Below, one piece after another: positions 20,866-29,489 of a stretch of 64,000 nt of DNA (the stretch's first letter is position 1; each line of letters begins with the position of its first letter). A model generated the notes under the pieces. That model ran no database searches, was not told where the DNA came from, and was given only the letters and a program-made list of their open reading frames with translations. A program made the translations under genes and the position numbers. Source of the stretch: Candidatus Aquiluna sp. IMCC13023 (GTDB taxonomy: Bacteria > Actinomycetota > Actinomycetes > Actinomycetales > Microbacteriaceae); NCBI RefSeq assembly GCF_000257665.1, contig NZ_AJKR01000003.1:310001-374000 (forward strand), given 5' to 3'.

Positions 20866-22544
20866 TCTCTGGTAAGCCTGCGGTAAGTGGAGCGGTGAGG
20901 CTTTGCAGCATCAGGTCCCAGTCGCTTGATTTTGTTTTCCTCGTATGAATCGAAGTTACCCTCAAACCAGTACCAGTTATCCGGATTTTCATCCGTGCCC
21001 TCGTGAGCCAAAATGTGGGTTGCCACCCGGTCAAGGAACCAGCGATCGTGTGTAATCACCACGGCGCAACCGGGGAATTCCAAAAGAGCATTTTCCAAAG
21101 ATGACAAGGTTTCCACGTCCAGATCGTTGGTTGGCTCGTCAAGGAGGAGGAGGTTTCCACCCTTCTTTAGAGTCAAAGCAAGATTCAGTCGATTCCTCTC
21201 ACCGCCCGAGAGAACTCCAGCTTTCTTCTGTTGGTCCGCGCCCTTAAAACCGAAGGCTGCAACATAAGCCCTGGACGGCATTTCAACTTGTCCAACCCGG
21301 ATGTAATCAAGCCCACCCGATACGACCTCCCAGAGTGACTTATTCGGATCGATGCCCTCTCGAGACTGGTCCACGTAGCTTATCGAAACGGTCTCACCAA
21401 TCTTGAGCTCCCCGCTGTCGATCTGATGCATGCCGGTTATGCACTTGAACAAAGTCGATTTTCCAACGCCATTGGGGCCGATAATTCCAACTATTCCATT
21501 TCTGGGAAGAGTAAAGCTCAAGTCGCTGAAAAGAGGACGGTCCTCGAAGCCCTTGGAAATCTTCTTCGCCTCTATAACAATGTCGCCGAGCCTCGGCCCA
21601 GGAGGAATTTGAATTTCCTCAAAATCCAATTTTCTAGTCTTGTCTGCCTCTGCGGCCATTTCCTCATATCTGGAAAGCCTGGCTTTTGATTTAGTCTGCT
21701 TGGCCTTGGGGCTTGATCTAACCCACTCAAGCTCGTCAGCAAGGCGCTTTGACAATTTGGCGTCCTTCTTGCCGGCAACCTGCAACCTTTCCTGCTTCTT
21801 TTCCAGGTAGGTCGAATAATTGCCTTCATACGGGTAAGCACGACCGCGATCTAGTTCGAGAATCCACTGGGCCACGTTGTCTAGGAAGTACCTATCGTGA
21901 GTCACGGCGAGCACTGCGCCCGCGTACTGCGCTAGGTGCTGCTCAAGCCACAAGACACTCTCGGCGTCCAAGTGGTTCGTTGGCTCATCAAGTAGAAGTA
22001 AGTCCGGCTTTTGAAGCAGAAGCTTGCACAAAGCCACTCTGCGCCTTTCGCCACCCGAGAGGTTGGTGACTGGAGTGTCTCCAGGTGGGCAGCGCAGCGC
22101 ATCCATGGCCTGCTCTAGTTGATTCTCAAGATCCCAACCATCAGAAGCGTCTATCTGCTCCTGAAGTGTGCCCATTTCTGCCAAAAGAGTGTCATAGTCG
22201 GCTTCTGGACTGGCAAGCTCTGCGCTAATTTCATTGAATCGCTCAATCTGAGCCATGGTTTCAGCAGCGGCTTCCTGGACATTGCCAAGCACCGTCTTTT
22301 CTTCGTTGAGGGCAGGCTCCTGCATCAAGATGCCAACGGTCGCATCCGGTGATAACCGGGCCTCTCCGTTCGAAGGGTTATCTAACCCAGCCATAATCTT
22401 TAGAACAGACGATTTACCCGCACCGTTTGGCCCAACAACACCGATTTTTGCACCGGGGTAAAACGCAAGTGTTACATCATCAAGAATCACTTTGTCGCCG
22501 TGCGCTTTACGCGCTTTGATCATTTGGTAAATAAATTCAGCCAA
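20862..22544 (-). CDS. ettA: Energy-dependent translational throttle protein EttA (ABC-F)
   Basis: Soluble ABC-F ATPase of 560 residues that binds the ribosomal E site and gates the first elongation cycle according to ATP/ADP. It has two nucleotide-binding domains: Walker A GPNGAGKS at 38-45 and GPNGVGKS in the second half, signatures LSGGERRRV and LSGGERNRL, and an EttA-type linker (YEGNYSTYLEKK). No membrane segments. The start TTG 22544 gives MAEFIY, the family's usual N-terminus. A long imperfect inverted repeat lies in its leader. Confidence 0.94.
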   Translation of the reverse strand: MAEFIYQMIKARKAHGDKVILDDVTLAFYPGAKIGVVGPNGAGKSSVLKIMAGLDNPSNGEARLSPDATVGILMQEPALNEEKTVLGNVQEAAAETMAQIERFNEISAELASPEADYDTLLAEMGTLQEQIDASDGWDLENQLEQAMDALRCPPGDTPVTNLSGGERRRVALCKLLLQKPDLLLLDEPTNHLDAESVLWLEQHLAQYAGAVLAVTHDRYFLDNVAQWILELDRGRAYPYEGNYSTYLEKKQERLQVAGKKDAKLSKRLADELEWVRSSPKAKQTKSKARLSRYEEMAAEADKTRKLDFEEIQIPPGPRLGDIVIEAKKISKGFEDRPLFSDLSFTLPRNGIVGIIGPNGVGKSTLFKCITGMHQIDSGELKIGETVSISYVDQSREGIDPNKSLWEVVSGGLDYIRVGQVEMPSRAYVAAFGFKGADQQKKAGVLSGGERNRLNLALTLKKGGNLLLLDEPTNDLDVETLSSLENALLEFPGCAVVITHDRWFLDRVATHILAHEGTDENPDNWYWFEGNFDSYEENKIKRLGPDAAKPHRSTYRRLTRD

Positions 22545-22572
22545 GAAAACTGCCCATCCAATTTGGAAAAGG

Positions 22573-22666
22573 GAAACCCCTCTTCGTCGTTTGCTCCGGG
22601 AAAAGTTTATCCCAGTGCTAAAAGGCGCATTGCCCTTTGAAATTGCAAGTGACGAAGAGGGGGTTC
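22573..22666 (-). promoter_or_regulatory. Long inverted repeat in the ettA leader
   Basis: GAAACCCCTCTTCGTC (22573-22588) pairs with GACGAAGAGGGGGTTC (22651-22666), 15 of 16 positions, around a 62-base interior. The interior contains two further possible stems: GGGA with TCCC, and AAAGGC with GCCcTTT. It lies between the SSB paralogue and ettA, both on the minus strand, and ends about 28 bases before the ettA TTG. It could be a structured leader, or a compound terminator for the upstream gene. I recognise no known RNA family. Confidence 0.5.
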
Positions 22667-22704
22667 GGGTCTGGAGTTTAGGGGGCGCCAGACCTCATCG
22701 GGCT

Positions 22705-23109
22705 CTAAGCAGGCTGGAGCGTAGAGTCCGAATCTTCGGCTTGCTGGTCTTGGCGAGCAGCCCTTTCAAATGTGCTGGTGCCAAACAACAGATCGTGCCC
22801 AAGGCAATCCGCCTCAATTTCAACTGTTGTTCCTGTGCGCTCGCCATTGTCCCAATCGCGCACTTTTAGACGACCGCTGACCAAAATTCTGTCACCCTTA
22901 GCGAGCGACTCATTCGCGTTGACCGCAAGTTGCCTAAAAGCCACCACCGTGAACCAGTTGGTGTCACCGTCAGTCCAAGCATCTGTCTCTTTATCGAAAT
23001 GTCGACTTCCGGATGCTAAGCGAAATGAAGTGACTGAGAGCCCCTCGGATGTGACTATGTTTCTCGGGGTAGTGGCAACCAGACCGACTGCCGTATATGT
23101 TTCTGCCAT
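22705..23109 (-). CDS. Single-stranded DNA-binding protein paralogue
   Basis: OB-fold protein of 134 residues: N-terminal strand ETYTAVGLVATTPRNI, then SFRLAS, WFTVVAFRQLAVNANESLAKGDRILVSGRL. The C-terminus lacks the acidic DDDIPF-type tip that recruits partner proteins in canonical SSB, so it is likely the accessory SsbB-type paralogue of Actinobacteria rather than the replicative SSB. ATG 23109 is preceded by AAGGAAAGG. Confidence 0.85.
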   Translation of the reverse strand: MAETYTAVGLVATTPRNIVTSEGLSVTSFRLASGSRHFDKETDAWTDGDTNWFTVVAFRQLAVNANESLAKGDRILVSGRLKVRDWDNGERTGTTVEIEADCLGHDLLFGTSTFERAARQDQQAEDSDSTLQPA

Positions 23110-23194
23110 TTATGAGCCTTTCCTTGTGATGCCGGAAAGTTTGACAAATGCTTTAGAAGCTTTGTGACTCGGAAACGAATCTGTGGAAAACTTT

Positions 23195-23716
23195 TTATCT
23201 CAGAAGGCTTGTGAACTTTGCTCTGACCTTGGAGACCTTAGGAGCTACCACGGCAAGGCAGTAGCCCTGGTTGGGGTTTTTGTCGAAATAATCCTGGTGG
23301 TAATCCTCGGCCTCGAAGTTTTCGCCCAGAGGGGTAACTTCGGTGACTACGTTTGGACCCCAGATATCCTTGGCTCTCTCGACGGCATCGGTAAAAACTT
23401 CCTTTTGAGATTCACTCGTGTAAAACATCGCTGATCGATACTGATCACCCACGTCAGCACCCTGGCGATTCAGCTGAGTTGGGTCGTGCAAAGTGAAGAA
23501 AATATCCAGTATTTGCTCTGAAGAAATCTCATCGGGATCAAAGGTGACGTTCACGACCTCAGCGTGGCCAGTGTTTCCATTGCAGATATCCTCGTAGCTC
23601 GGATGAGGTTTGTGGCCACCCGTGTACCCACAGGTCACCTCTCCGACACCTCTGAATTGGACATAGGCTGAATCGAGGCACCAAAAACACCCGCCGGCAA
23701 CTACAAAAGTTTCCAT
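23195..23716 (-). CDS. msrA: Peptide-methionine (S)-S-oxide reductase
   Basis: Repairs oxidised methionine using thioredoxin. The protein is 173 residues with the catalytic motif GCFWC at 9-13 (nucleophile Cys10), the GYTGGH element near residue 30, and a resolving cysteine in NPNQGYC near the C-terminus. AGGAAC precedes ATG 23716. A thioredoxin gene lies about 1 kb away on the other strand. Confidence 0.96.
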   Translation of the reverse strand: METFVVAGGCFWCLDSAYVQFRGVGEVTCGYTGGHKPHPSYEDICNGNTGHAEVVNVTFDPDEISSEQILDIFFTLHDPTQLNRQGADVGDQYRSAMFYTSESQKEVFTDAVERAKDIWGPNVVTEVTPLGENFEAEDYHQDYFDKNPNQGYCLAVVAPKVSKVRAKFTSLLR

Positions 23717-23788
23717 AATGTTCCTAAACTTAGACGGTTACCCAATTGATTCCCAATTGGTATTTTGAAAGGTACGGCACAAGCCTAA

Positions 23789-24727
23789 TTGACTCAAAAA
23801 CACCCGACGCTTGGCGTGCTATACGCGGCCAGCGCAGCAATATTATTTGGCCTTAATGCCTCCACCACCAAAGTGATAATCCAATCGGGTGTCACACCTG
23901 AACAAGCCGTTTTGGTTCGGTCTATTGCTGCAGGCCTGATTGCTCTTGTCTGGGCCCTAATTGCAAACCGATCAGATCTTCGGGTGGAGAAAAGGCTCAT
24001 CCCGCGACTTCTACTCTTAGGAATCTTTGGAGTGGGAACCCTTCAGTGGGCCTACTCGCAGGCAGTGGTTCTTCTTCCGGTTGGCATCGCGTTGCTCATT
24101 GAGTACACCGCAGTGCTTTGGGTGCCAATAATCGCTTTGCTTTTTTTCAAGGAAAAGGTAAAAAAGCAGATCTGGTTTGGCGCTGCTCTAGTCCTTGGCG
24201 GCCTGGCCGTAGTTGCCCAAATTTGGGATAGTCAACTTAGTGGCCTGGGAATGCTTTATGCGCTTGGGGCTGCCGCCTCGTTAACCACCCACTTCATAGT
24301 TGGTGAGCGAATACAGCGGCATTTGCCCACAAACGTAACCATGGCCTATGGGATGGGTATCGCATCGCTACTCTTCCTTCCTTTTTCAAGGCTGAATGAA
24401 TTTGATTACGGAAGCCTGACCGACGGCCTAGATCTGAGTGGGAACCTGGCCGGAATAACAGTTCCGCTATGGGTAATGCTTCTCCTGCTCGGGGTGGCCG
24501 GAAGTTTCCTGCCTATGGCTTTTACTTTTCTCGCGCTTCGTCACCTTGGAGCAACTTTGGTGGGCGTGGTGGCCACATCGGAGACAATTCTGGCCGCACT
24601 GTTCGCCCTACTTTGGCTCGGGGAGCTGATTAGCCTGACCCAAGCCCTCGGAGGTATGGTGGTTATTGTAGGTATCGTTTTGGCACAAACGTCTAAGCGG
24701 CAAAGGATAGTAAAGGTGGTTGATTAG
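23789..24727 (+). CDS. EamA/DMT-superfamily transporter (RhtA-like)
   Basis: Membrane protein of 312 residues with ten hydrophobic segments forming two EamA repeats; the second repeat ends with ATLVGVVATSETILAALFALLWLGE. Members export amino acids or metabolites; the substrate is not predictable. The start is TTG 23789 with a weak ribosome site. A single base separates its stop from the thioredoxin start, so the two are probably co-transcribed. Confidence 0.85.
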   Translation: MTQKHPTLGVLYAASAAILFGLNASTTKVIIQSGVTPEQAVLVRSIAAGLIALVWALIANRSDLRVEKRLIPRLLLLGIFGVGTLQWAYSQAVVLLPVGIALLIEYTAVLWVPIIALLFFKEKVKKQIWFGAALVLGGLAVVAQIWDSQLSGLGMLYALGAAASLTTHFIVGERIQRHLPTNVTMAYGMGIASLLFLPFSRLNEFDYGSLTDGLDLSGNLAGITVPLWVMLLLLGVAGSFLPMAFTFLALRHLGATLVGVVATSETILAALFALLWLGELISLTQALGGMVVIVGIVLAQTSKRQRIVKVVD

Positions 24728-24728
24728 A

Positions 24729-25106
24729 TTGGCAACAATAAACTTGGTCCAAGCGGACTTCGAGGCAACAGTAAACAAAGAAGGCATCACCCTTGTGGAT
24801 TTTTGGGCCGAATGGTGTGGCCCGTGTAAAACCTTCGGTCCAATATTCGAGGAGGCCTCAAACGGTCATCCAGAAATTACCTTCGCCAAGGTTGACACTG
24901 AGGCGGAACAAGAACTTTCCGGAATGGCCGGCATCTCTTCAATCCCGACCCTGATGATCTTCCGAGATGGAATTTTGCTGTTCAGCCAAGCAGGCGCGTT
25001 GCCGGCTCCAGCACTGAACGAATTGATCGGCAAAGTTCAGGACCTGAACATGGCTGACGTTCACGCGGAAATCGCAAAGCAGCAATCTGAACCCGAAGCA
25101 AGCTAG
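24729..25106 (+). CDS. Thioredoxin
   Basis: Small redox protein of 125 residues with active site WCGPC (Cys30 and Cys33) and the cis-proline loop SIPTL. TTG 24729 is preferred over TTG 24720: AAAGGTGG lies 10 bases upstream of it, and the protein then starts MATINLV as thioredoxins do. A hydrophilic tail of about 20 residues (KQQSEPEAS) follows the fold. Located directly behind the EamA gene. Confidence 0.92.
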   Translation: MATINLVQADFEATVNKEGITLVDFWAEWCGPCKTFGPIFEEASNGHPEITFAKVDTEAEQELSGMAGISSIPTLMIFRDGILLFSQAGALPAPALNELIGKVQDLNMADVHAEIAKQQSEPEAS

Positions 25107-25115
25107 CAACCGAAC

Positions 25116-25343
25116 TTGAAGAACAATTCAATTGCCATGTTGGCCACAATTGCCGGCATCGGTATTTTGGCTTGGCTGATTGGATTTTTTGACCCGACGA
25201 CCTGCACTCCTGATGTTCAGGTCGCGGGGTGGTCATCCTGCGAGGAAATTGCCAACCAAAGAACCATCGCTCTGTATGCGCTAATTGGCGTGACTGTCGC
25301 AGGAGTGCTTATAACCACAGTTCTGAAACGAAAAAAGAAGTAG
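25116..25343 (+). CDS. Small two-helix membrane protein, unknown function
   Basis: A 75-residue protein with hydrophobic segments at about 6-25 and 48-68, a Cys-containing loop (TTCTPDVQVAGWSSC) between them and a basic tail KRKKK. The two loop cysteines could form a disulfide outside the membrane. The start is uncertain: TTG 25116 lies 9 bases after the thioredoxin stop, and ATG 25137 is possible. It appears to be the last gene of the EamA-thioredoxin unit. Confidence 0.6.
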   Translation: MKNNSIAMLATIAGIGILAWLIGFFDPTTCTPDVQVAGWSSCEEIANQRTIALYALIGVTVAGVLITTVLKRKKK

Positions 25344-25388
25344 CTACTTTTTTTGACGGGCTCTTGGATTTTTCGCAAGAGAATTTCT

Positions 25389-26504
25389 CTAAATCAATTC
25401 CTGTGTGTCAACAAACTTCAATTCTGGAAAAGCTTGCGCTACAGCAGGGTGCGTAATAATTCCTTCGTGAACGTTTAGGCCCAGTGCCAAAGCGGCATCA
25501 TTTTTGAGTGCGGCTTTCCAGCCCTTTGTTGCAAGCTGCATTACATAGGGCAATGTTGCGTTGGTTAGGGCCCGCGTTGAGGTCGAGGGCACCGCACCCG
25601 GCATGTTTGCAACGCAGTAATAAATAGTTTGGTGGACCTGGAAGGTCGGTTCGTCGTGGGTAGTTGGCCTCGAGTGCTCAAAGCAGCCACCTTGATCAAT
25701 AGCGATGTCAACCAGAACTGCTCCGGACTTCATCCCGCTCACCATTTTGTCAGTAACTAGCTTTGGAGCCCGCTCACCCGGTATCAGAACTGAACCGATC
25801 ACTAGATCTGCATCCTTTAGCTGCTCGGCAATCTCGTAGGAAGTCGAAGCCCTGGTTTGCACCTCGGAATTGAAACGTTCGTCAATCTCCCTGAGTCTTG
25901 GAAGCGATAGGTCAATAACTGTCACATCTGCGCCCATCCCATTGGCAACCAAGGCAGCTTCGGTTCCGGCCACACCGCCGCCGATTACGACGACCTTGGC
26001 ACGCGGCGTTCCAGGCACTCCACCCATAAGCATTCCGGCACCGCCGTTGGTCTTCATCAACTGGTAAGCACCTATCTGAGCCGAGAGCCTGCCTGCAACC
26101 TCACTCATCGGTTGCAATAAAGGAAGTGACCGGTTGGCAAGCTGAACTGTCTCATAGGCGATTGCAGTGGTCCCGGAATCGATAAGAGCATCGGTACATT
26201 CCCTGGAAGCTGCAAGGTGAAGATAAGTGAAGAGCACTTGACCCTTGCGCATCAGCGGGTACTCCATGGCTATCGGCTCTTTTACCTTGCACAGCAATTC
26301 AGCCTTGGACCAAATCTCTTCGGCAGTGGCTGCAATAGTTGCGCCTGCCTTTTGGTATTCGTCATCCCGAAAACCCGAGCCTTCGCCGGCGCTTGACTGG
26401 ACCAGAACCTCATGACCGCGCGTAACCAGCTCGTGAACACCGGCAGGTGTGAGAGCGACTCGAAATTCGTTGTTCTTAATTTCCTTTGGGACGCCAACTA
26501 ACAT
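25389..26504 (-). CDS. ald: Alanine dehydrogenase
   Basis: NAD-dependent L-alanine dehydrogenase interconverting alanine and pyruvate plus ammonia, 371 residues. N-terminal MLVGVPKEIKNNEFR, catalytic lysine region CKVKEP, HLAAS and the Rossmann motif VVIGGGVAGTEAA are all visible. ATG 26504 is fixed by AGGAG five bases upstream. It is divergent from an Lrp/AsnC regulator, the arrangement of ald and aldR in mycobacteria, so alanine-responsive control is likely. Confidence 0.96.
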   Translation of the reverse strand: MLVGVPKEIKNNEFRVALTPAGVHELVTRGHEVLVQSSAGEGSGFRDDEYQKAGATIAATAEEIWSKAELLCKVKEPIAMEYPLMRKGQVLFTYLHLAASRECTDALIDSGTTAIAYETVQLANRSLPLLQPMSEVAGRLSAQIGAYQLMKTNGGAGMLMGGVPGTPRAKVVVIGGGVAGTEAALVANGMGADVTVIDLSLPRLREIDERFNSEVQTRASTSYEIAEQLKDADLVIGSVLIPGERAPKLVTDKMVSGMKSGAVLVDIAIDQGGCFEHSRPTTHDEPTFQVHQTIYYCVANMPGAVPSTSTRALTNATLPYVMQLATKGWKAALKNDAALALGLNVHEGIITHPAVAQAFPELKFVDTQELI

Positions 26505-26566
26505 TTTTTCTCCTAGAGCAAGTGACTTGAATTCTTGCAAATTATTCGCTCAGTTGGCTAAAATAC

Positions 26567-26577
26567 GAAGAATCTTC
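26567..26577. promoter_or_regulatory. Palindromic element in the ald-lrp intergenic region
   Basis: GAAGAATCTTC is a near-perfect 11-base palindrome in the 123-base space between the divergent ald and Lrp/AsnC genes. It is a reasonable site for the Lrp-family regulator, but short palindromes arise by chance and no second copy was noted. Confidence 0.3.
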
Positions 26578-26627
26578 ACTAATTGCGCTAATATCCATGG
26601 TATCTATTGAAAAATGAGGTTTTTCAC

Positions 26628-27110
26628 ATGCTCAAGTCGCAGAATATTCGAATCGACTCCGAGGTTGACGAAATCGACCGCTCGATTCTTTCGATACTCG
26701 GCAGAAATGGTCGTATTTCGAACGCTGATCTAGCAAGTCAAGTTGGAATAGCAGCCTCGACCTGTCTGGGAAGAGTTCGCAATCTGGTTCAGCGCAAGGT
26801 GATTAGATCATTTGCCGCCGACATCGCTCCCGAGGCTCTTGGGTTAGAGCTCCAGGCTCTTATTTCTGTTTCACTTCGAGCAGGGGCGCGAGCAAACCTG
26901 GCCAGCTTTATGACAGCAATGCGAGAGCACCCACAAGTGATACAAGTGTTCTTTCTCGGCGGTGCGGAGGATTTCATTGTGCACATCGCGGTCGCAGACT
27001 CCGACGCCGCCAGAGAGTTTGTGCTAGATCAACTAAGCAACAATGCATCTGTGGCAACAACAAGAACTAACATCGTCTTCGACCACTTTCACAAGGGGCC
27101 AATTAGCTAG
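26628..27110 (+). CDS. Lrp/AsnC-family transcriptional regulator (AldR-like)
   Basis: Feast/famine regulator of 160 residues: N-terminal winged helix-turn-helix (SNADLASQVGIAASTCLGRV at about 35-55) and C-terminal RAM ligand-binding domain. ATG 26628 is chosen because GAGG lies 8 bases upstream; a TTG at 26607 is weaker. It faces ald and is followed 25 bases later on the same strand by the PLP decarboxylase, so it may control both alanine and agmatine nitrogen use. Confidence 0.9.
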   Translation: MLKSQNIRIDSEVDEIDRSILSILGRNGRISNADLASQVGIAASTCLGRVRNLVQRKVIRSFAADIAPEALGLELQALISVSLRAGARANLASFMTAMREHPQVIQVFFLGGAEDFIVHIAVADSDAAREFVLDQLSNNASVATTRTNIVFDHFHKGPIS

Positions 27111-27135
27111 AGTTGGGCCTATCGGGAGGGTCAAC

Positions 27136-28494
27136 ATGACTGAGGCAATGCATCAAGCTGGAGCAGACAGCAAACTCCGTGAGGCCATCTATAAGTACGC
27201 AGCTGAGCGAATGGCCATGGACCCGGTTCCACTGGATGGACCGCGCTCAAGAAGTGAGCTGGAAGCTAACGCCGGGATCACAATAAGCGAGATTGGCATC
27301 GGCGGACAGAAAGCTCTATCTATCTTCGATGAGGTTCTAGCCCCCGCCACCATCTCCACTGATCACCCCAATTTTCTGTCGTTCATCCCTGCTGCGCCAA
27401 CCGAGGCCGCGACTCTTTTTGATCTGGTGGTTTCCGCAAGCTCTATCTACGGCGGCTCATGGACCGAAGGTGCTGGAGCCGTTTTCGCGGAGAATCAAGT
27501 CCTTGAATTTCTGGCCAGTGAAGCAGGACTTCCTAAGGGGGCCGGTGGAGTTTTTGTTCAGGGCGGCACGCTAGGAAACCTATCTGCGCTTGTGGTTGCT
27601 CGCGATGTCGCAGAGGCCAAGCACGGGCGTCAAAATTGGGCAATAATCTGCAGCTCAGAGGCGCATTCGTCAGTCAAGTCCGTCGGAAAAGTAATGGGCG
27701 TGACGGTCCTTTCTGCTGACGCCAGTAAGACTGGCTCGTTGACCGGCGCCGCCGCCGAATCTGCAATTCAAGAAGCCAAGAAGCAGGGGCTGATTCCCTT
27801 TGCCCTGGTTGGCACAAGCGGCACCACAAATTTTGGAATCATCGACAAACTAGATGAGCTCGCGGATGTTGCCACCGCTAACGATCTTTGGTTCCACGTT
27901 GATGGAGCGTACGGTTTGGCAGGGGTCTTGGTTCAAGAACTAAAGCATCTTTATTTGGGACTAGAAAAAGCTGATTCATTCATCGTCGATCCGCATAAAT
28001 GGTTATTCGCACCCTTTGACGCTTGCGCCCTTGTATATCGCAACCCGGATCTTGCTCGCCAAACCCACACCCAGCACGGCGAATATTTAGAGACCCTAAA
28101 TAAGAATCATGACTGGAACCCATCTGATTTTGCTTTCAACCTCACTAGACGAGTTAGAGGATTGCCTCTCTGGTTTTCACTCGCAACCTACGGGGTTGCC
28201 GCTTACCGATCAGCCATCAAATCAAATGTTGATCTTGCAAAGAAAATAAGTATCGAAATTTCTACCCGCCCCCACCTCAAGCTGGTTCGCGAGCCGCAGC
28301 TTTCGGTCGTAGTTTTCGAGAGGGACGGCTGGGAAGCCAACGACTATGAGAAGTGGTCCAAAAAACTACTGGAATCCCAGTTTGCATTCGTTGTTCCATC
28401 AAGCCACCTAGGCAAGCCAAACACGAGGTTTGCAATAGTCAACCCGACTACAAAGTACGAGGATCTCGTCGCAATCCTGGACACGATGGAATAG
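27136..28494 (+). CDS. Group II PLP-dependent decarboxylase
   Basis: Amino-acid decarboxylase of the aromatic-L-amino-acid/glutamate decarboxylase fold, 452 residues. The PLP lysine is Lys288 in VDPHKWLF, with HVDGAYG upstream carrying the pyridine-nitrogen Asp. GGGAGGG gives a strong ribosome site for ATG 27136. It lies two bases before the N-carbamoylputrescine amidase gene, so its substrate is probably linked to agmatine or putrescine metabolism. Substrate identity (arginine, aromatic amino acid, diaminobutyrate) cannot be read from sequence. Confidence 0.88.
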   Translation: MTEAMHQAGADSKLREAIYKYAAERMAMDPVPLDGPRSRSELEANAGITISEIGIGGQKALSIFDEVLAPATISTDHPNFLSFIPAAPTEAATLFDLVVSASSIYGGSWTEGAGAVFAENQVLEFLASEAGLPKGAGGVFVQGGTLGNLSALVVARDVAEAKHGRQNWAIICSSEAHSSVKSVGKVMGVTVLSADASKTGSLTGAAAESAIQEAKKQGLIPFALVGTSGTTNFGIIDKLDELADVATANDLWFHVDGAYGLAGVLVQELKHLYLGLEKADSFIVDPHKWLFAPFDACALVYRNPDLARQTHTQHGEYLETLNKNHDWNPSDFAFNLTRRVRGLPLWFSLATYGVAAYRSAIKSNVDLAKKISIEISTRPHLKLVREPQLSVVVFERDGWEANDYEKWSKKLLESQFAFVVPSSHLGKPNTRFAIVNPTTKYEDLVAILDTME

Positions 28495-28496
28495 CC

Positions 28497-29489
28497 GTGA
28501 AACTAACCCAAGTTGTGTCACCGAAATCTCTAAGCCGTGTTCGAGAGCCTGAGCGCGCAGTAACCAAGGTTGCTGCAGTTCAAATCAGCCACAATGTCGA
28601 TTCAGCGGCTCACATAGCCACAGTTATTGAAGCTGTCGAGATTGCCGTTGAGGCGGGCGCCCAAATAATTTTTCTTCCCGAGCTCACGCTTTCAAGATAT
28701 CCGGCAGACACCTTGCCCACGGGGACACCGAGCCAAAATGCCGAGCAACTGGACTCCGGACCAACATTTAGCCTAATTTCAGAACAGGCCAAGAAATACG
28801 GCGTAGTTATTCACGCATCGCTTTATCAAGAGGCGGGCCTCACCGATGGTAGAGGCCTAAACACAGCAATCGTCGTTGGGTCAAATGGCCAGCTGCTGGG
28901 CTCAACCCCAAAGCTCCATATTCCAGTCACCGAGGGTTACTTTGAAGACAAGTATTTTGCTCCGGGACAAGGCAATAATCCGTACCCCGTTTTCGAAATG
29001 GATCTAGTTGGAAAAGCAAAGCTTGGCCTACCAACTTGCTGGGATGAATGGTTCCCCGAAGTTGCAAGATCTTACGCCTTGGCGGGAGCGGATATTCTTT
29101 GCTATCCAACCGCCATTGGCTCCGAGCCTGACCATCCCGATTTTGACACTGAACCACTTTGGCGCCAGGTCATTATCGGTCACGCGATTGCCAACGGTTT
29201 ATTCATTGTTGTTCCAAACCGATGGGGTAACGAGGGTTTGTTGGATTTTTACGGTTCATCATTCATCGTCGACCCCTACGGTCGCATTCTGGCTCAGGCC
29301 GGCCGGTCCGGCAATGAGGTTTTGGTGGCCGAGCTCGACCTAGACCAACGAAGAGATTGGTTGGAACTGTTTCCCTTCTTTGCCACCCGAAGACCAGATA
29401 CCTATAGTTCCCTATCAGCTGCAGTCACCAACAACAGAGCCCCTGGGGGCAAAGGCGAGCACGGGGGTATTCCGGGGTTGACTCCATGA
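28497..29489 (+). CDS. aguB: N-carbamoylputrescine amidase
   Basis: Nitrilase-superfamily hydrolase of 330 residues converting N-carbamoylputrescine to putrescine, CO2 and ammonia. The catalytic triad is Glu62 (LPELTLS), Lys139 (TPKLHIP) and Cys181 (PTCWDEW), with the AguB-like EGYFEDKYFAPG after the lysine. The start is GTG 28497, two bases after the decarboxylase stop; an N-terminal extension of about 25 residues precedes the domain. Its TGA overlaps the aguA ATG (ATGA), which strongly supports the paired pathway. Confidence 0.92.
   Translation: MKLTQVVSPKSLSRVREPERAVTKVAAVQISHNVDSAAHIATVIEAVEIAVEAGAQIIFLPELTLSRYPADTLPTGTPSQNAEQLDSGPTFSLISEQAKKYGVVIHASLYQEAGLTDGRGLNTAIVVGSNGQLLGSTPKLHIPVTEGYFEDKYFAPGQGNNPYPVFEMDLVGKAKLGLPTCWDEWFPEVARSYALAGADILCYPTAIGSEPDHPDFDTEPLWRQVIIGHAIANGLFIVVPNRWGNEGLLDFYGSSFIVDPYGRILAQAGRSGNEVLVAELDLDQRRDWLELFPFFATRRPDTYSSLSAAVTNNRAPGGKGEHGGIPGLTP

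Noticed and set aside
25337-25381. Terminator between the small membrane protein and ald
   Set aside because: AAGTAGCTACTT and CTCTTG/CAAGAG can pair, but the stems are short or lack a loop or proper U-run; neither is convincing on either strand.
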